Below, one piece after another: positions 50,831 through 59,726 of a stretch of DNA of 64,000 nt (its first letter is position 1; every line of letters begins with the position of its first letter). Under the pieces are notes generated by a model. It was not told the origin of the DNA and searched no databases. It saw only the letters and a program-made list of their open reading frames with translations. The stretch is from Halovulum marinum (GTDB lineage: Bacteria; Pseudomonadota; Alphaproteobacteria; Rhodobacterales; Rhodobacteraceae), in contig NZ_WIND01000002.1 of the NCBI RefSeq assembly GCF_009697225.1, forward strand, positions 248,001 to 312,000, given 5' to 3'. Both the position numbers and the translations under genes were made by a program.

Positions 50831-52765
50831 ATGACCCTGATTCCCAAGCGCGGATGGCGCGCGACGCAGGTCGCGGCGGCTTGCCTTGCGTTGGCGCTCT
50901 CGGGGCCCGCATGGGCCTGGCAGGAGGCGCCGATGCTGAGCAAGATGGTCGAGGCCGGCGAGATTCCCCCGGTGGACGAGCGCCTGCCGGCCGAGCCGCT
51001 GGTGCAGGAGGTCGTCGAGCAGACCGGCGAGTACGGCGGCACCCTGCGCCGCGCGATCCTCGGCGGCGGCGACCAGCACAACATCGTGCGCACCATCGGC
51101 AGCGACAACCTCGTGCGCTGGGATTGGAACTGGAGCGAGGTGAAGCCGAACATCGCCAAAAGCTGGGAGGTCTCGGACGACGCGACGACCTTCACCTTCC
51201 ACCTGCGCGAAGGCATGAAATGGTCCGACGGCGCGCCCTTCGGCGCCGACGACATCATGTTCTGGTACGAGGACGTGTTCCTGAACCCCGACCTGACCCC
51301 GGTCAAGGACATCAACTTCGTCGGCGCCAGCGGCCCGGTCGAGGTCACCAAGATCGACGACCTGACCGTCGAGTTCAAGTTCGGCGAGCCGAACGGGCTG
51401 TTCATTCAGAACCTGGCCTACGGTTTCAGCTACTACCCGACGGTGTTCGCCAAGCACTACCTTTCGCAGTTCCACGAGAAGTACAATCCGGACGTGCAGG
51501 CGCTGGTGGATGCGGAACCGGCGGCCTCGGACTGGGTGCAGCTGTTCAACCTCAAGGCCGGGCCGATGGACACGCCGCTGTTCTGGCAGAACCCGGACCG
51601 CCCGACGCTGCACGCCTGGCACCTGACCAACGCCTACGGCTCGACCGACCGGGTCGAGGTGGTGCGCAACCCGTACTACTGGAAGGTCGACGAGGACGGC
51701 AACCAGCTGCCCTATATCGACCGCATCACCTATGACCAGGTCGAGGACGTCGAGACGATCCTGCTGAAGGCCTTCAACGGCGAGATCGACCTGATGCTGC
51801 GCCACATCGGCCGGCCCTCGTACAAGGCGGTGCTGACCGACAACATGGAGCGCGGCAAGTACCGGTTCTTCGACGTGAACGACCTGCCGGCGAACTCGAT
51901 GATCGTGATGATGAACCTGACCAACAAGGACCCGGTCAAGCGCGAGGTCGTGAACAACAAGGACTTCCGCATCGGCGTCAGCCACGCCATCAACCGCCAG
52001 GAGATCATCGACCTGCTGTACTTCGGCTCGGGCTATGCCGCCCAGTCGGCGCCGCAGCCGGGCTCGGAGTTCTTCAAGGAGGAGTACCAGAAGCAGTACA
52101 CCGAGTTCGACCCGGACCTGGCCAACGAATACCTCGACAAGGTCATGCCCGAGAAGGACGCCGAGGGCTTCCGCCTTGGTCCCGACGGCAACCGCTTCCA
52201 GCTGATCTTCCTGGTCGCCGACGTGTTCGGCCTGCAGTACCCGGACGCGATGGAGCTGATCAAGGGCTACCTGGCGGATGTCGGCGTGGACATCCAGGTG
52301 CGCGCCACCGACCGCTCGCGGCTGATCGCCCTGCACACCGCGAACGAGCAGGACGCCTATCTGTGGAACTGCGGCGGCGGCCAGAAGGACGCCTACACCG
52401 CGCCGCTGTGCTACCTGCCGATGCCGTCGAACTCGGTCAGCTGGGCGCGCGAATGGGCCAAGTGGGCGACCGACAAGTCCACCGGCGAAGAGCCGCCCGA
52501 GGAGGTCAAGGCGATCCTGGCGAAGTACGACAGCGTCAAGGCCGCCCCCACGCCCGAAGAGCAGCACGACCTCATGGCCGAGCTGATCGAGATGGCGATG
52601 GACCAGTTCTTCACCGTCGGCCTGGTGCAGAACGAGCCGGTCTTCGGCCTGGCCCGCAACAACGTGCGCAACGTACCCGACCCGCTGCCGATCGCCGGCC
52701 AGCTGTGGTTCCCGGCGCCCTACGTCGCGCAGGTCTACTACGAGGGCGGTCAGTCTCTCCCCTGA
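50831..52765 (+). CDS. ABC transporter substrate-binding protein, family 5 (Opp/Dpp-like)
   Basis: This is a 644-residue periplasmic protein with a signal peptide of about 28 residues (AWA|WQEA). Family-5 features are [15 protein letters not shown], the [32 protein letters not shown] signature region, [20 protein letters not shown] and [19 protein letters not shown]. Two ATGs lie at 50828 and 50831; the second is spaced better from GAGGAGG (50819-50825). At over 600 residues it belongs to the large class that often binds oligosaccharides or glycosides. The operon context with sulfatase and dehydratase favours a sulfated or acidic oligosaccharide over a peptide. Confidence 0.92.
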   Translation: MTLIPKRGWRATQVAAACLALALSGPAWAWQEAPMLSKMVEAGEIPPVDERLPAEPLVQEVVEQTGEYGGTLRRAILGGGDQHNIVRTIGSDNLVRWDWNWSEVKPNIAKSWEVSDDATTFTFHLREGMKWSDGAPFGADDIMFWYEDVFLNPDLTPVKDINFVGASGPVEVTKIDDLTVEFKFGEPNGLFIQNLAYGFSYYPTVFAKHYLSQFHEKYNPDVQALVDAEPAASDWVQLFNLKAGPMDTPLFWQNPDRPTLHAWHLTNAYGSTDRVEVVRNPYYWKVDEDGNQLPYIDRITYDQVEDVETILLKAFNGEIDLMLRHIGRPSYKAVLTDNMERGKYRFFDVNDLPANSMIVMMNLTNKDPVKREVVNNKDFRIGVSHAINRQEIIDLLYFGSGYAAQSAPQPGSEFFKEEYQKQYTEFDPDLANEYLDKVMPEKDAEGFRLGPDGNRFQLIFLVADVFGLQYPDAMELIKGYLADVGVDIQVRATDRSRLIALHTANEQDAYLWNCGGGQKDAYTAPLCYLPMPSNSVSWAREWAKWATDKSTGEEPPEEVKAILAKYDSVKAAPTPEEQHDLMAELIEMAMDQFFTVGLVQNEPVFGLARNNVRNVPDPLPIAGQLWFPAPYVAQVYYEGGQSLP

Positions 52766-52776
52766 CCATCCGGCCT

Positions 52777-52803
52777 GCGGCCCGGCATACTTCGCCGGGC
52801 CGC
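52777..52803 (+). terminator. 10-bp hairpin between binding-protein and permease genes
   Basis: GCGGCCCGGC (52777-52786) and GCCGGGCCGC (52794-52803) form a perfect stem around ATACTTC, 11 bp after the binding-protein stop. A short CCTTT follows. The 113-bp gap holds nothing else of note. It is the fourth example in the window of a hairpin behind a binding-protein gene. Confidence 0.65.
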
Positions 52804-52878
52804 CCTTTCACACCCGATCGACCCGGAGCCGACCGATGAGATTGCCGCACGGCACTGCAACGCGAAAGGCGCCCTGAG

Positions 52879-53862
52879 ATGCGCGGCTTCCTGCTCCGCC
52901 GCCTGCTCTACATGATCCCGACGCTGTTCCTGGTGTCGATCACCACGTTCATCATCATCCAGCTGCCGCCCGGCGACTACCTCGACGCGCTGGCCGCCGA
53001 CATGGGCGAGGCCGGGGTCGAGAACACCGCCGTGATGGAGGCCCTGCGCCAGCAGTACGGCCTCGGCCAGCCGATGTACGTGCAGTACTTCAAGTGGATG
53101 AAGGGCATCCTGCTCGAGGGCAACTTCGGCATCTCGTTCGAGAAGAACGTGCCCGTCAACGACCTGATCTGGGACCGGCTGGCCTGGACCTTCGGCATCT
53201 CGATCCTGACGCTGATGTTCATCTGGTTCACCGCGCTGCCGATCGGCATCTACTCGGCGGTGCGCAAATACTCGGTCGGGGACTATGTCGCCACCTTCTT
53301 CGGCTTCCTCGGCCTCGCGATCCCGAACTTCCTGCTGGCGCTGGTGATGATGTACGTCGCCTTCAAGTACTTCGGCCAGAGCGTCGGCGGCCTCGTCAGC
53401 CCGGAATACTTGAACCAGCCGTGGAGCTGGGCCAAGTTCGTCGACCTGCTGCAGCACATCTGGATGCCGATCTTCGTCGTCGGCACCTCGGGGGCGGCGG
53501 CGCTGATCCGGATCATGCGCGCCAACCTGCTGGACGAGCTGTACCGCCCCTACGTCGTCACCGCCCGCGCCAAGGGCATGAGCGAGTTCCAGTTGCTGCT
53601 GCGCTACCCGGTGCGCGTGGCGCTGAACCCGTTCATCTCGACCATCGGGTGGATCCTGCCGACGCTGGTCTCGGGCGAGATCATCGTCGCCGTGGTCATG
53701 AACCTGCCGACCACCGGCCCGCTGCTGCTGCGCGCGCTGCTGGTGCAGGACATGTACCTGGCCGGCTCGATGATCCTGATCGTCAGCGTGCTGACGGTGA
53801 TCGGCACCCTCATCTCCGACCTGCTGCTGGCCTGGGTCGATCCACGGATACGCTACCAATGA
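52879..53862 (+). CDS. ABC transporter permease (DppB-like)
   Basis: This is a 327-residue inner-membrane permease with six helices. The N-terminal LRRLLYMIPTLFLVS and the LRQQYGLGQPMYVQYFKWM segment are typical of DppB/OppB, as is the RIMRANLLDELYRPYVVTARAKGMSE EAA-type loop near residue 215. It pairs with the DppC-like protein, whose start overlaps its stop codon. Substrate specificity comes from the binding protein. Confidence 0.95.
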   Translation: MRGFLLRRLLYMIPTLFLVSITTFIIIQLPPGDYLDALAADMGEAGVENTAVMEALRQQYGLGQPMYVQYFKWMKGILLEGNFGISFEKNVPVNDLIWDRLAWTFGISILTLMFIWFTALPIGIYSAVRKYSVGDYVATFFGFLGLAIPNFLLALVMMYVAFKYFGQSVGGLVSPEYLNQPWSWAKFVDLLQHIWMPIFVVGTSGAAALIRIMRANLLDELYRPYVVTARAKGMSEFQLLLRYPVRVALNPFISTIGWILPTLVSGEIIVAVVMNLPTTGPLLLRALLVQDMYLAGSMILIVSVLTVIGTLISDLLLAWVDPRIRYQ

Positions 53863-55004
53863 CCATGACGCAGACCGAGCTGGCGAATGCCGCCGAAAGC
53901 AACATCGACCCGACGCCCATCGTCCTGGGGCCCTGGGCGCTGGTCTGGCGCAAGTTCCGCCGGCACCGGCTGGCGATGGTCTCGGCGGTGGTGGTGATCT
54001 TCATCTATCTCGTCGCGATCTTCGCCGAGTTCCTGGCCCCGTTCCCGACCGACCAGACCAGCGTGCGCCATACCTTCGCGCCGCCCCAGCCGCTGGCGCT
54101 GTTCGTGACGGACGCGGACGGCACCCGCTTCCGGCCCCATGTGAAGGGCCTGAAGATGGAGATCGACCGCGAGGCGATGCGCCGCTCGTTCGCGGTGGAC
54201 GCGGAACGGATCATCCCCGTCGGCTTTTTCGTGAAGGGCTACGAGTACAAGCTGCTGGGCCTCATCCCGGCGAACCGCCATTTCTTCGGCCCGCTGGACC
54301 CGCGCGATCCGATGTACCTGTGGGGCGCCGACCGGCTGGGCCGCGACATGTTCAGCCGGATCGTCATGGGCACCCGCGTGTCGATGTCCATCGGCCTTGT
54401 CGGCGTCGCCGTCTCGCTGGTCATCGGCGTCGCGATGGGCGGGCTGTCGGGCTACTACGGCGGCTGGGTGGACACGCTGATCCAGCGCTTCATCGAGTTC
54501 ATCCGCTCGGTCCCGACGATCCCGCTGTGGATGGGGCTTGCCGCCGCGATCCCGCTCGACTGGCCGCCCTTGCGAACCTATTTCGTGGTGACGGTGATCG
54601 TGTCGATGATCGGCTGGACCAGCCTTGCGCGAGAGGTCAGGGGCAAGTTCCTGTCCCTGCGCGGCGAGGATTTCATCACCGCCGCAAGGCTCGACGGGCT
54701 GACCGACCGCGAGGTGATCCTCAAGCACATGGTGCCCAGCTTCTCCAGCCACATCATCGCCTCGCTGACGCTGGCGGTGCCGCTGATGATCCTGGCCGAA
54801 ACCTCGCTGTCGTTCCTGGGCATCGGCCTGCAACCGCCGCTGGTCAGCTGGGGCACGCTGCTGAAGGAAGCGCAGAACATCCGCTCGATCATCGAGGCGC
54901 CCTGGCTGCTGATCGCCCCCGGCTCGGTCATCGTGGTCGCCGTGCTGGCCCTCAACTTCCTGGGAGACGGTCTTCGTGACGCAGCCGACCCCTATTCCAA
55001 CTGA
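53859..55004 (+). CDS. ABC transporter permease (DppC-like) with large periplasmic insert
   Basis: This is a 381-residue permease, about 80 residues longer than common DppC proteins. The first helix (about 38-58) is followed by some 105 residues of soluble periplasmic sequence, including FVTDADGTRFRPHVKG and AERIIPVGFFVKGYEYKLLG, before the WGADRLGRDMFSRIVMG motif and five more helices. The EAA loop reads EDFITAARLDGLTDREVILKHMVP. The insert probably contacts the large binding protein. The 3' end overlaps the next gene by 29 bp. Confidence 0.93.
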   Translation: MTMTQTELANAAESNIDPTPIVLGPWALVWRKFRRHRLAMVSAVVVIFIYLVAIFAEFLAPFPTDQTSVRHTFAPPQPLALFVTDADGTRFRPHVKGLKMEIDREAMRRSFAVDAERIIPVGFFVKGYEYKLLGLIPANRHFFGPLDPRDPMYLWGADRLGRDMFSRIVMGTRVSMSIGLVGVAVSLVIGVAMGGLSGYYGGWVDTLIQRFIEFIRSVPTIPLWMGLAAAIPLDWPPLRTYFVVTVIVSMIGWTSLAREVRGKFLSLRGEDFITAARLDGLTDREVILKHMVPSFSSHIIASLTLAVPLMILAETSLSFLGIGLQPPLVSWGTLLKEAQNIRSIIEAPWLLIAPGSVIVVAVLALNFLGDGLRDAADPYSN

Positions 55005-56010
55005 GCCCGCGCCGCTGCTGCGGATCGCGGGGCTGAAGACCCATTTCTTCACCGACGACGGCGTGGTGAAGGCCGTGGACGGCGTCGACCTGACCGTCGA
55101 GCCGGGCAAGACGCTTTGCGTGCTGGGCGAGTCCGGCTGCGGCAAGTCGATCATGGCGCGCTCGATCCTGCGCATCGTGGACCGGCCCGGCCGCATCGTG
55201 GGCGGCTCGATCACCTACCGGGCCGCCGACGGCCGCTCGGTGGATCTGGCGGCGATGTCGCCGACCTCTGCGGCGATCCGCCAGATCCGCGGCAGCGACA
55301 TCGCGATGATCTTCCAGGAGCCGATGACCTCGCTCGGGCCGATCCAGAAGATCGGCAAGCAGATCGTCGAAACCATCCTGCTGCATCGCAGGATGTCAAA
55401 GGCCGAGGCGAAGGAAACCGCGATCGAGATGCTGAACCGCGTCGGCATTCCCCGCCCGCGCGAGCGGTTCGAGGCATATCCGTTCGAATTGTCCGGCGGC
55501 ATGCGCCAGCGCGCGATGATCGCGATGGCGCTGTGCTGCCAGCCGCGCCTGCTGATCGCGGACGAGCCGACGACCGCGCTGGACGTGACCACGCAGGCCC
55601 AGATCCTCGACCTGATCGCGGACCTGAAGGAAGAGTTCGGCATGGCGGTCATGCTGATCACCCACGATCTGGGCGTCGTGGCCGAGGTGGCCGAGGACGT
55701 GGCCGTGATGTACCTGGGCAAGGTGGTCGAAAAGGGCGACGTCTATTCGATCTTCGAGGAACCGAAGCACCCATATACCCGCGCGCTGCTGGAATCCGTG
55801 CCCCGGCTCGGCGTCAGGCACGCGGGCCGGCTGCCCGCGATCGAGGGCATGGTCCCGCACCCGCTGGTCCGCCCCACCGGCTGCCCGTTCCGCACCCGCT
55901 GCCGCGCGTTCATGCCCGGCATATGCGACGTGCACCAGCCCGAGCTTCAGCGCCAGGGCCGCACCGACGTGGCCTGCTTCCTCCACAACCCGGTGCCCGC
56001 CCATGGATGA
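54976..56010 (+). CDS. ABC transporter ATP-binding protein (DppD/OppD-like)
   Basis: This is a 344-residue ATPase with a GTG start at 54976 inside the end of the permease gene, and GGGAGACGG upstream. Walker A is GESGCGKSI, with Ile where Ser or Thr is usual at the last position. The signature is LSGGMRQRAMIAMAL, Walker B LLIADEPTTALD and the H-loop LITHDLGVV. The C-terminal oligopeptide domain has GCPFRTRCRAFMPGIC, a cysteine cluster typical of the family that can hold an iron-sulfur cluster. It pairs with the following DppF-like ATPase. Confidence 0.94.
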   Translation: MTQPTPIPTEPAPLLRIAGLKTHFFTDDGVVKAVDGVDLTVEPGKTLCVLGESGCGKSIMARSILRIVDRPGRIVGGSITYRAADGRSVDLAAMSPTSAAIRQIRGSDIAMIFQEPMTSLGPIQKIGKQIVETILLHRRMSKAEAKETAIEMLNRVGIPRPRERFEAYPFELSGGMRQRAMIAMALCCQPRLLIADEPTTALDVTTQAQILDLIADLKEEFGMAVMLITHDLGVVAEVAEDVAVMYLGKVVEKGDVYSIFEEPKHPYTRALLESVPRLGVRHAGRLPAIEGMVPHPLVRPTGCPFRTRCRAFMPGICDVHQPELQRQGRTDVACFLHNPVPAHG

Positions 56011-57007
56011 CCAGACCCCGATGGACGACGTGATCCTGGACGTGCGCGACCTGTCGATGCATTTCCCGGTCCGCGCCGGCATGTTCGGCAAGACCCATTC
56101 CGCCGTCCGCGCCGTCGACAACGTCTCCTTCCAGGTGCGGCGCGGCGAGACCTTCGGAATCGTCGGCGAAAGCGGCTCGGGAAAGACCACGCTGGGGCGC
56201 TGCATCATGCGCATCCTCGGCCCCACCGGGGGCGAGATCGGCTATGCCAGCGAAGGCGCGGGCATGGTCGACCTGGCCGCGGTCGAGGACGCCCAGATGC
56301 GCGACCTCTGGCGCGAGATCCGGATGATCTTCCAGGACCCGCAATCCTCGCTGAACCCGCGCCTGCCGGTGATCGAACTGGTCGGGCAGGTGCTGCGCAA
56401 GGCCGAGGGGCTGAAAGGCGCGGCGCTGGCCGACCGGGTGGCGGACCTGCTGAAGAGCGTCGGCCTGCGCCCCGAGATCCTGCACCGCTACCCCGCCGCC
56501 TTCTCGGGCGGGCAGCGCCAGCGCATCGGCATCGCGCGGGCACTGGCGACCAAGCCGCAACTGGTGATCGCCGACGAGGCGGTCTCGGCCCTCGACGTGT
56601 CGATCCAGGCGCAGACCCTGAACCTGCTGCAGGACCTGCAGGAGGAGTTCGGCCTGACCTACGTCTTCATCGCGCATGACCTGGCGGTGGTCGAGCACAT
56701 CTGCGACCGCGTCGCCGTCATGTTCCTGGGCGAGATCGTCGAGCTTGCCGACACCGAGACCCTGTTCGCCGCGCCCAGGCACCCGTACACCCGCGCGCTG
56801 CTGTCCGCCGTGCCGGTGCCCGATCCGCGCCAGCGCTCGGACCGCCGCCTGCGCGCCGCCGCGCCCGCCGAGGTGACCGACACCGCCACCGCCTGCAAGT
56901 TCGCCGCCCGCTGCCCCCACGCCCGGGACCTCTGCCGCCGCCAGCGCCCGCAGAAACGCACGGTGGGCGGGGCAGAGGTGCTGTGCCACTTCGCCGGAGA
57001 GATCTAG
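56003..57007 (+). CDS. ABC transporter ATP-binding protein (DppF/OppF-like)
   Basis: This is a 334-residue ATPase with Walker A GESGSGKTT, the MIFQDPQSSLNPRLPV segment, signature FSGGQRQRIGIARAL, Walker B LVIADEAVSALD (Ala in place of the usual Pro) and H-loop FIAHDLAVV. The C-terminal cysteine motif is CKFAARCPHARDLC. It overlaps the DppD-like gene by 8 bp and completes the five-gene importer. Its TAG stop overlaps that of the convergent rsgA fusion gene by 3 bp, so no terminator fits between them. Confidence 0.94.
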   Translation: MDDQTPMDDVILDVRDLSMHFPVRAGMFGKTHSAVRAVDNVSFQVRRGETFGIVGESGSGKTTLGRCIMRILGPTGGEIGYASEGAGMVDLAAVEDAQMRDLWREIRMIFQDPQSSLNPRLPVIELVGQVLRKAEGLKGAALADRVADLLKSVGLRPEILHRYPAAFSGGQRQRIGIARALATKPQLVIADEAVSALDVSIQAQTLNLLQDLQEEFGLTYVFIAHDLAVVEHICDRVAVMFLGEIVELADTETLFAAPRHPYTRALLSAVPVPDPRQRSDRRLRAAAPAEVTDTATACKFAARCPHARDLCRRQRPQKRTVGGAEVLCHFAGEI

Positions 57008-58455
57008 CGCCGGTTCGGCTTTCCCTTCGTCACCCGCTTGACCATCTTCCCGAACTGCTTGTCCCGCGCCCGGCGCTCGGCCAGCGAGGCGCTGTTGTGG
57101 CTGTCCTCGGCGGCCAGCTTGCGCCAGCGGGCGAGGCGGGCGGGGTCGAGCGTGCCGTCGCCGATGGCCGCTTGCACCGCGCAGCCCGGTTCGGTCCGGT
57201 GCCGGCAGTCGCGGAACCGGCAGGCGGCGGCAAGCTCGGCGATGTCGGCAAAGACCTCGGCCAGACCCTCGGCGGCATCCGTCAACTGAAGCTCGCGCAT
57301 GCCGGGGGTGTCCAGCAGCCAGCCGCCGCCGGGCAGGCGGTGCAGCTGGCGGCGGGTGGTGGTGTGGCGGCCCCTGGCGTCGTCCTCGCGGATGCCCTGC
57401 GTGGCCAGCGCCTCGCCGGTCAGCGTGGCGATCAGGGTTGACTTGCCGACACCCGACGAGCCGACGATCCCCACCGTCTGGCCTTTGCCGCACCAGGGGG
57501 CCAGCCGTTGGGCGGCCGTCCGGTCGCGGGCGTCGAGGATCTCGACGATCAGGCCGGGGCTCAACGCCTCGGCTTCGGGCACCAGCGCCTGCGCATCGTC
57601 GCTCAGGTCCGCCTTGGTCAGCACGATCACCGGCGTCACCCCGGCACCGCGCGCGAGCGCGAGGTAGCGCTCCAGCCGGGCCGGGTTGAAATCCTGGTTG
57701 CAGGATGTGGCGATGAACAGCGTGTCGATGTTGGCCGCGATCAGCTGCCGCTCCCGGTCCGAGCCGGGGGCGCGGCGGGCGATCAGGCTGAACCGCTCCA
57801 GCAGGCGCACCGGGCGCAGGGTTTCCGGGTCGACCAGCAGCCAGTCGCCGACGGTGGCGGGGCCGCCGCGCGCATCCGGGACCGGCGGCGCGTGGCCGTG
57901 CAGTTCCGCGCCGCGGACCGTCAGGCCCGAGCGGTTGATGGTCAGCACCCGGACCGGGGCGCGGGCGGTGTATTCCTCGGCGTCGAGTTGCGCGGTGAAA
58001 TGCGGCCGCCAGCCCAGCGCGGCCAGGTCGGGCGTGGCGTAGGCCAGGTGCAGCACCGGCTCGCCGGTGGCCGCGTCGGTGCCCTCGCCGGTCACGGTGA
58101 AGCCGTAGGCGGCGTAGAACGCGCGGGCCGCGGGGTTGCGGGTGAACACCTGCAGGCTCAGCGCGCCGCGTGCGGCCACGGCGCGGTCCAGCAGGGCGCG
58201 GCCGAGGCCGCGGCGCTGGTGGGCGGGGGCGACGAACAGGCCGCCGACCTCGGAGCCGAGCAGCGCGACGAAGCCGGCGACGCGGCCGCCGGCCTCGGCC
58301 ACCCAGGTCTCGGCGGCGGGCAGGTGGACGGTGCGGATCGTCTCGGCGTGCTGGTCGTGGAAGCCGCCGGGCAGGAAGTCGTGCGCGGCCGAGGCGGCGG
58401 CGTGCCAGACGGCGACGACGGCATCGGCGTCCTTGGGATCATAGGGTCGGATCAT
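57004..58455 (-). CDS. rsgA: GNAT acetyltransferase fused to ribosome small-subunit GTPase RsgA
   Basis: This is a single 483-residue frame. Residues 1-140 are a GNAT domain with acetyl-CoA motif FVAPAHQRRGLGRALL (Gln80 to Gly85) and a NPAARAFYAAYGF segment. Residues from about 145 form RsgA: an OB-like start (LGWRPHFTAQLD), then the permuted GTPase motifs in order TKAD (280-283), GSSGVGKST (332-340), DTPG (382-385), and the zinc knuckle C412, C417, H419, C425. RsgA releases RbfA and checks the decoding site late in 30S assembly. The join is seamless, with no frameshift or internal stop. Fusion to GNAT is not the usual form and suggests acetylation of a ribosomal or assembly target, or a shared expression unit. 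Confidence 0.9.
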   Translation of the reverse strand: MIRPYDPKDADAVVAVWHAAASAAHDFLPGGFHDQHAETIRTVHLPAAETWVAEAGGRVAGFVALLGSEVGGLFVAPAHQRRGLGRALLDRAVAARGALSLQVFTRNPAARAFYAAYGFTVTGEGTDAATGEPVLHLAYATPDLAALGWRPHFTAQLDAEEYTARAPVRVLTINRSGLTVRGAELHGHAPPVPDARGGPATVGDWLLVDPETLRPVRLLERFSLIARRAPGSDRERQLIAANIDTLFIATSCNQDFNPARLERYLALARGAGVTPVIVLTKADLSDDAQALVPEAEALSPGLIVEILDARDRTAAQRLAPWCGKGQTVGIVGSSGVGKSTLIATLTGEALATQGIREDDARGRHTTTRRQLHRLPGGGWLLDTPGMRELQLTDAAEGLAEVFADIAELAAACRFRDCRHRTEPGCAVQAAIGDGTLDPARLARWRKLAAEDSHNSASLAERRARDKQFGKMVKRVTKGKPNRR

Positions 58456-58974
58456 GGGTTCCGGTCTTTCGATCGATCAGGCGGGAAGCGGCGCAGCCGC
58501 CCGGCCCGCGCGGGGCGGGCGGGAGGGTCGACCGCGGTGCGAGGGGCGGCCTTTCGGCGGCCCGGCCTGATCAGGTCATGAAAGCTCCGTTCTGGGTGGC
58601 GGATCATACCCGAGCCGGGGCGGTCTGAAAAGGGGCACGACAGCGTGCCAACCGCAGATTTCACCGTGAAGACCCCATCAACTACCTGTTTTTGAACGGA
58701 AACAGAATCCTGAAACTGGATTAACGCCGGAAACCCGGCGCTGGCCGCGCCGCCCGCCAGGCCGCGCGCGCCGGCGGCGCGGCGCCGGACCGGAAGATCG
58801 CCGCGACCGCGCGGCGGCATTCCGGCGCGGCGCCGCCGCGGCGGCAGGGTGCGCCGGATGCCGCCTTGCATTCCGCCTTCGTCCGCGGTCATCTGGGCGC
58901 CGGCCCGATCGCGGGCGGCGACGGCGACAGCAACGGCAAAGGCAACGGCAACGGCAAAGGCAGCACAGGGCAGC
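58456..58974. other. 519-bp intergenic region with inverted repeats
   Basis: No credible gene is seen. The middle (58640-58730) is relatively AT-rich and probably holds the promoter of the gntR gene at 58975. It includes CTGTTT (58686-58691) with AAACAG (58700-58705), and AATCC (58706-58710) with GGATT (58718-58722), either of which could be the GntR operator. The last 60 bp carry a degenerate purine-rich hexamer repeat (GGCAACG and GGCAAAG units, about 58919-58967). Confidence 0.5.
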
Positions 58975-59676
58975 ATGGGCGCGACGAAACCCCTGGCCGA
59001 GGGCCCCGCAGAGCCGCGGCCGGTGTCCAACACCGGCCGGGCGGCGGCAGAACTGCGGCGGATGATCTTCAGCGGCGAGATGGCCGCCGGCTCGGACCAC
59101 CTGGAAAGCGAGCTGGCGGCGCGGCTGGGCATGTCGCGCACCCCGGTCCGCGAGGCGACGCTGATGCTGCAGGAGCAGGGGCTGCTGCAGGTGCGCCCGC
59201 GCAAGGGCGTGCGCATCCGGCCGGTGTCGCCCGACGACATGCGCGAGATCTACGAGGTGCTGACCGAGATGGAGAGCCTGGCCGCCGAGCGCGCCGCCCG
59301 CGCCCGGCCCGGCGCCGCCGCGCTGGCCGCGCTGGGCGAGGCCATCGCCGAGATGGAGCGGGCGCTGGACCGGGGCGACCGAGAGGCCTGGGCCGAGGCC
59401 GACGACCGTTTCCACGCCGAGCTGGTGCGGCTGGGCGGCAATTCCCGCGTGTCGGGCATCGTCGCGCGGATGGCCGACCAGGTGCGCCGGGCGCGCAGCG
59501 TCACGCTGCACATGCGGCCGCTGCCGGTGCAGTCCAACACCGATCACCGCCGGGTGCTGGAGGCGATCCGCGCCGGCGATGCCGGGGCCGCCCGCCGCCT
59601 GCACCGCGCCCACCGCACCGCCGCCGGCGAGATGCTGGTGGCGCTGCTGGAAAGGCACCGGCTGCGGCAGCTGTAA
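58975..59676 (+). CDS. GntR-family regulator (FCD domain)
   Basis: This is a 233-residue regulator. The winged helix reads HLESELAARLGMSRTPVREATLML, and the FCD domain carries the metal ligands Asp/His in ADDRFHAELVRLGGN and His in NTDHRRVLEAIRAGD. ATG 58975 was chosen because the upstream frame to 58849 is the simple-repeat region; the ribosome site is weak. It is convergent with the FAH-family gene, so its target may be that gene or one elsewhere. No sugar-specific clue is present. Confidence 0.9.
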   Translation: MGATKPLAEGPAEPRPVSNTGRAAAELRRMIFSGEMAAGSDHLESELAARLGMSRTPVREATLMLQEQGLLQVRPRKGVRIRPVSPDDMREIYEVLTEMESLAAERAARARPGAAALAALGEAIAEMERALDRGDREAWAEADDRFHAELVRLGGNSRVSGIVARMADQVRRARSVTLHMRPLPVQSNTDHRRVLEAIRAGDAGAARRLHRAHRTAAGEMLVALLERHRLRQL

Positions 59677-59702
59677 GCCGGCGCCGGCCCTGCTGGACGG
59701 CG

Positions 59703-59726
59703 GTCAGGTCACCTGTCAGGTCACCT
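59703..59726. repeat. 12-bp tandem duplication spanning the stop codon of the FAH-family gene
   Basis: On the minus strand CAGGTGACCTGA is present twice in a row. The first copy encodes the last residues and stop of the FAH-family protein and the second repeats the same reading, including a second in-frame stop. Any slip of one unit would leave a stop in place. Confidence 0.85.

Noticed and set aside
58849-58975. N-terminal extension of the GntR protein with repeated Ala-Thr-Ala-Lys residues
   Set aside because: It is translation of the simple purine-rich repeat; FCD regulators start close to the winged helix.
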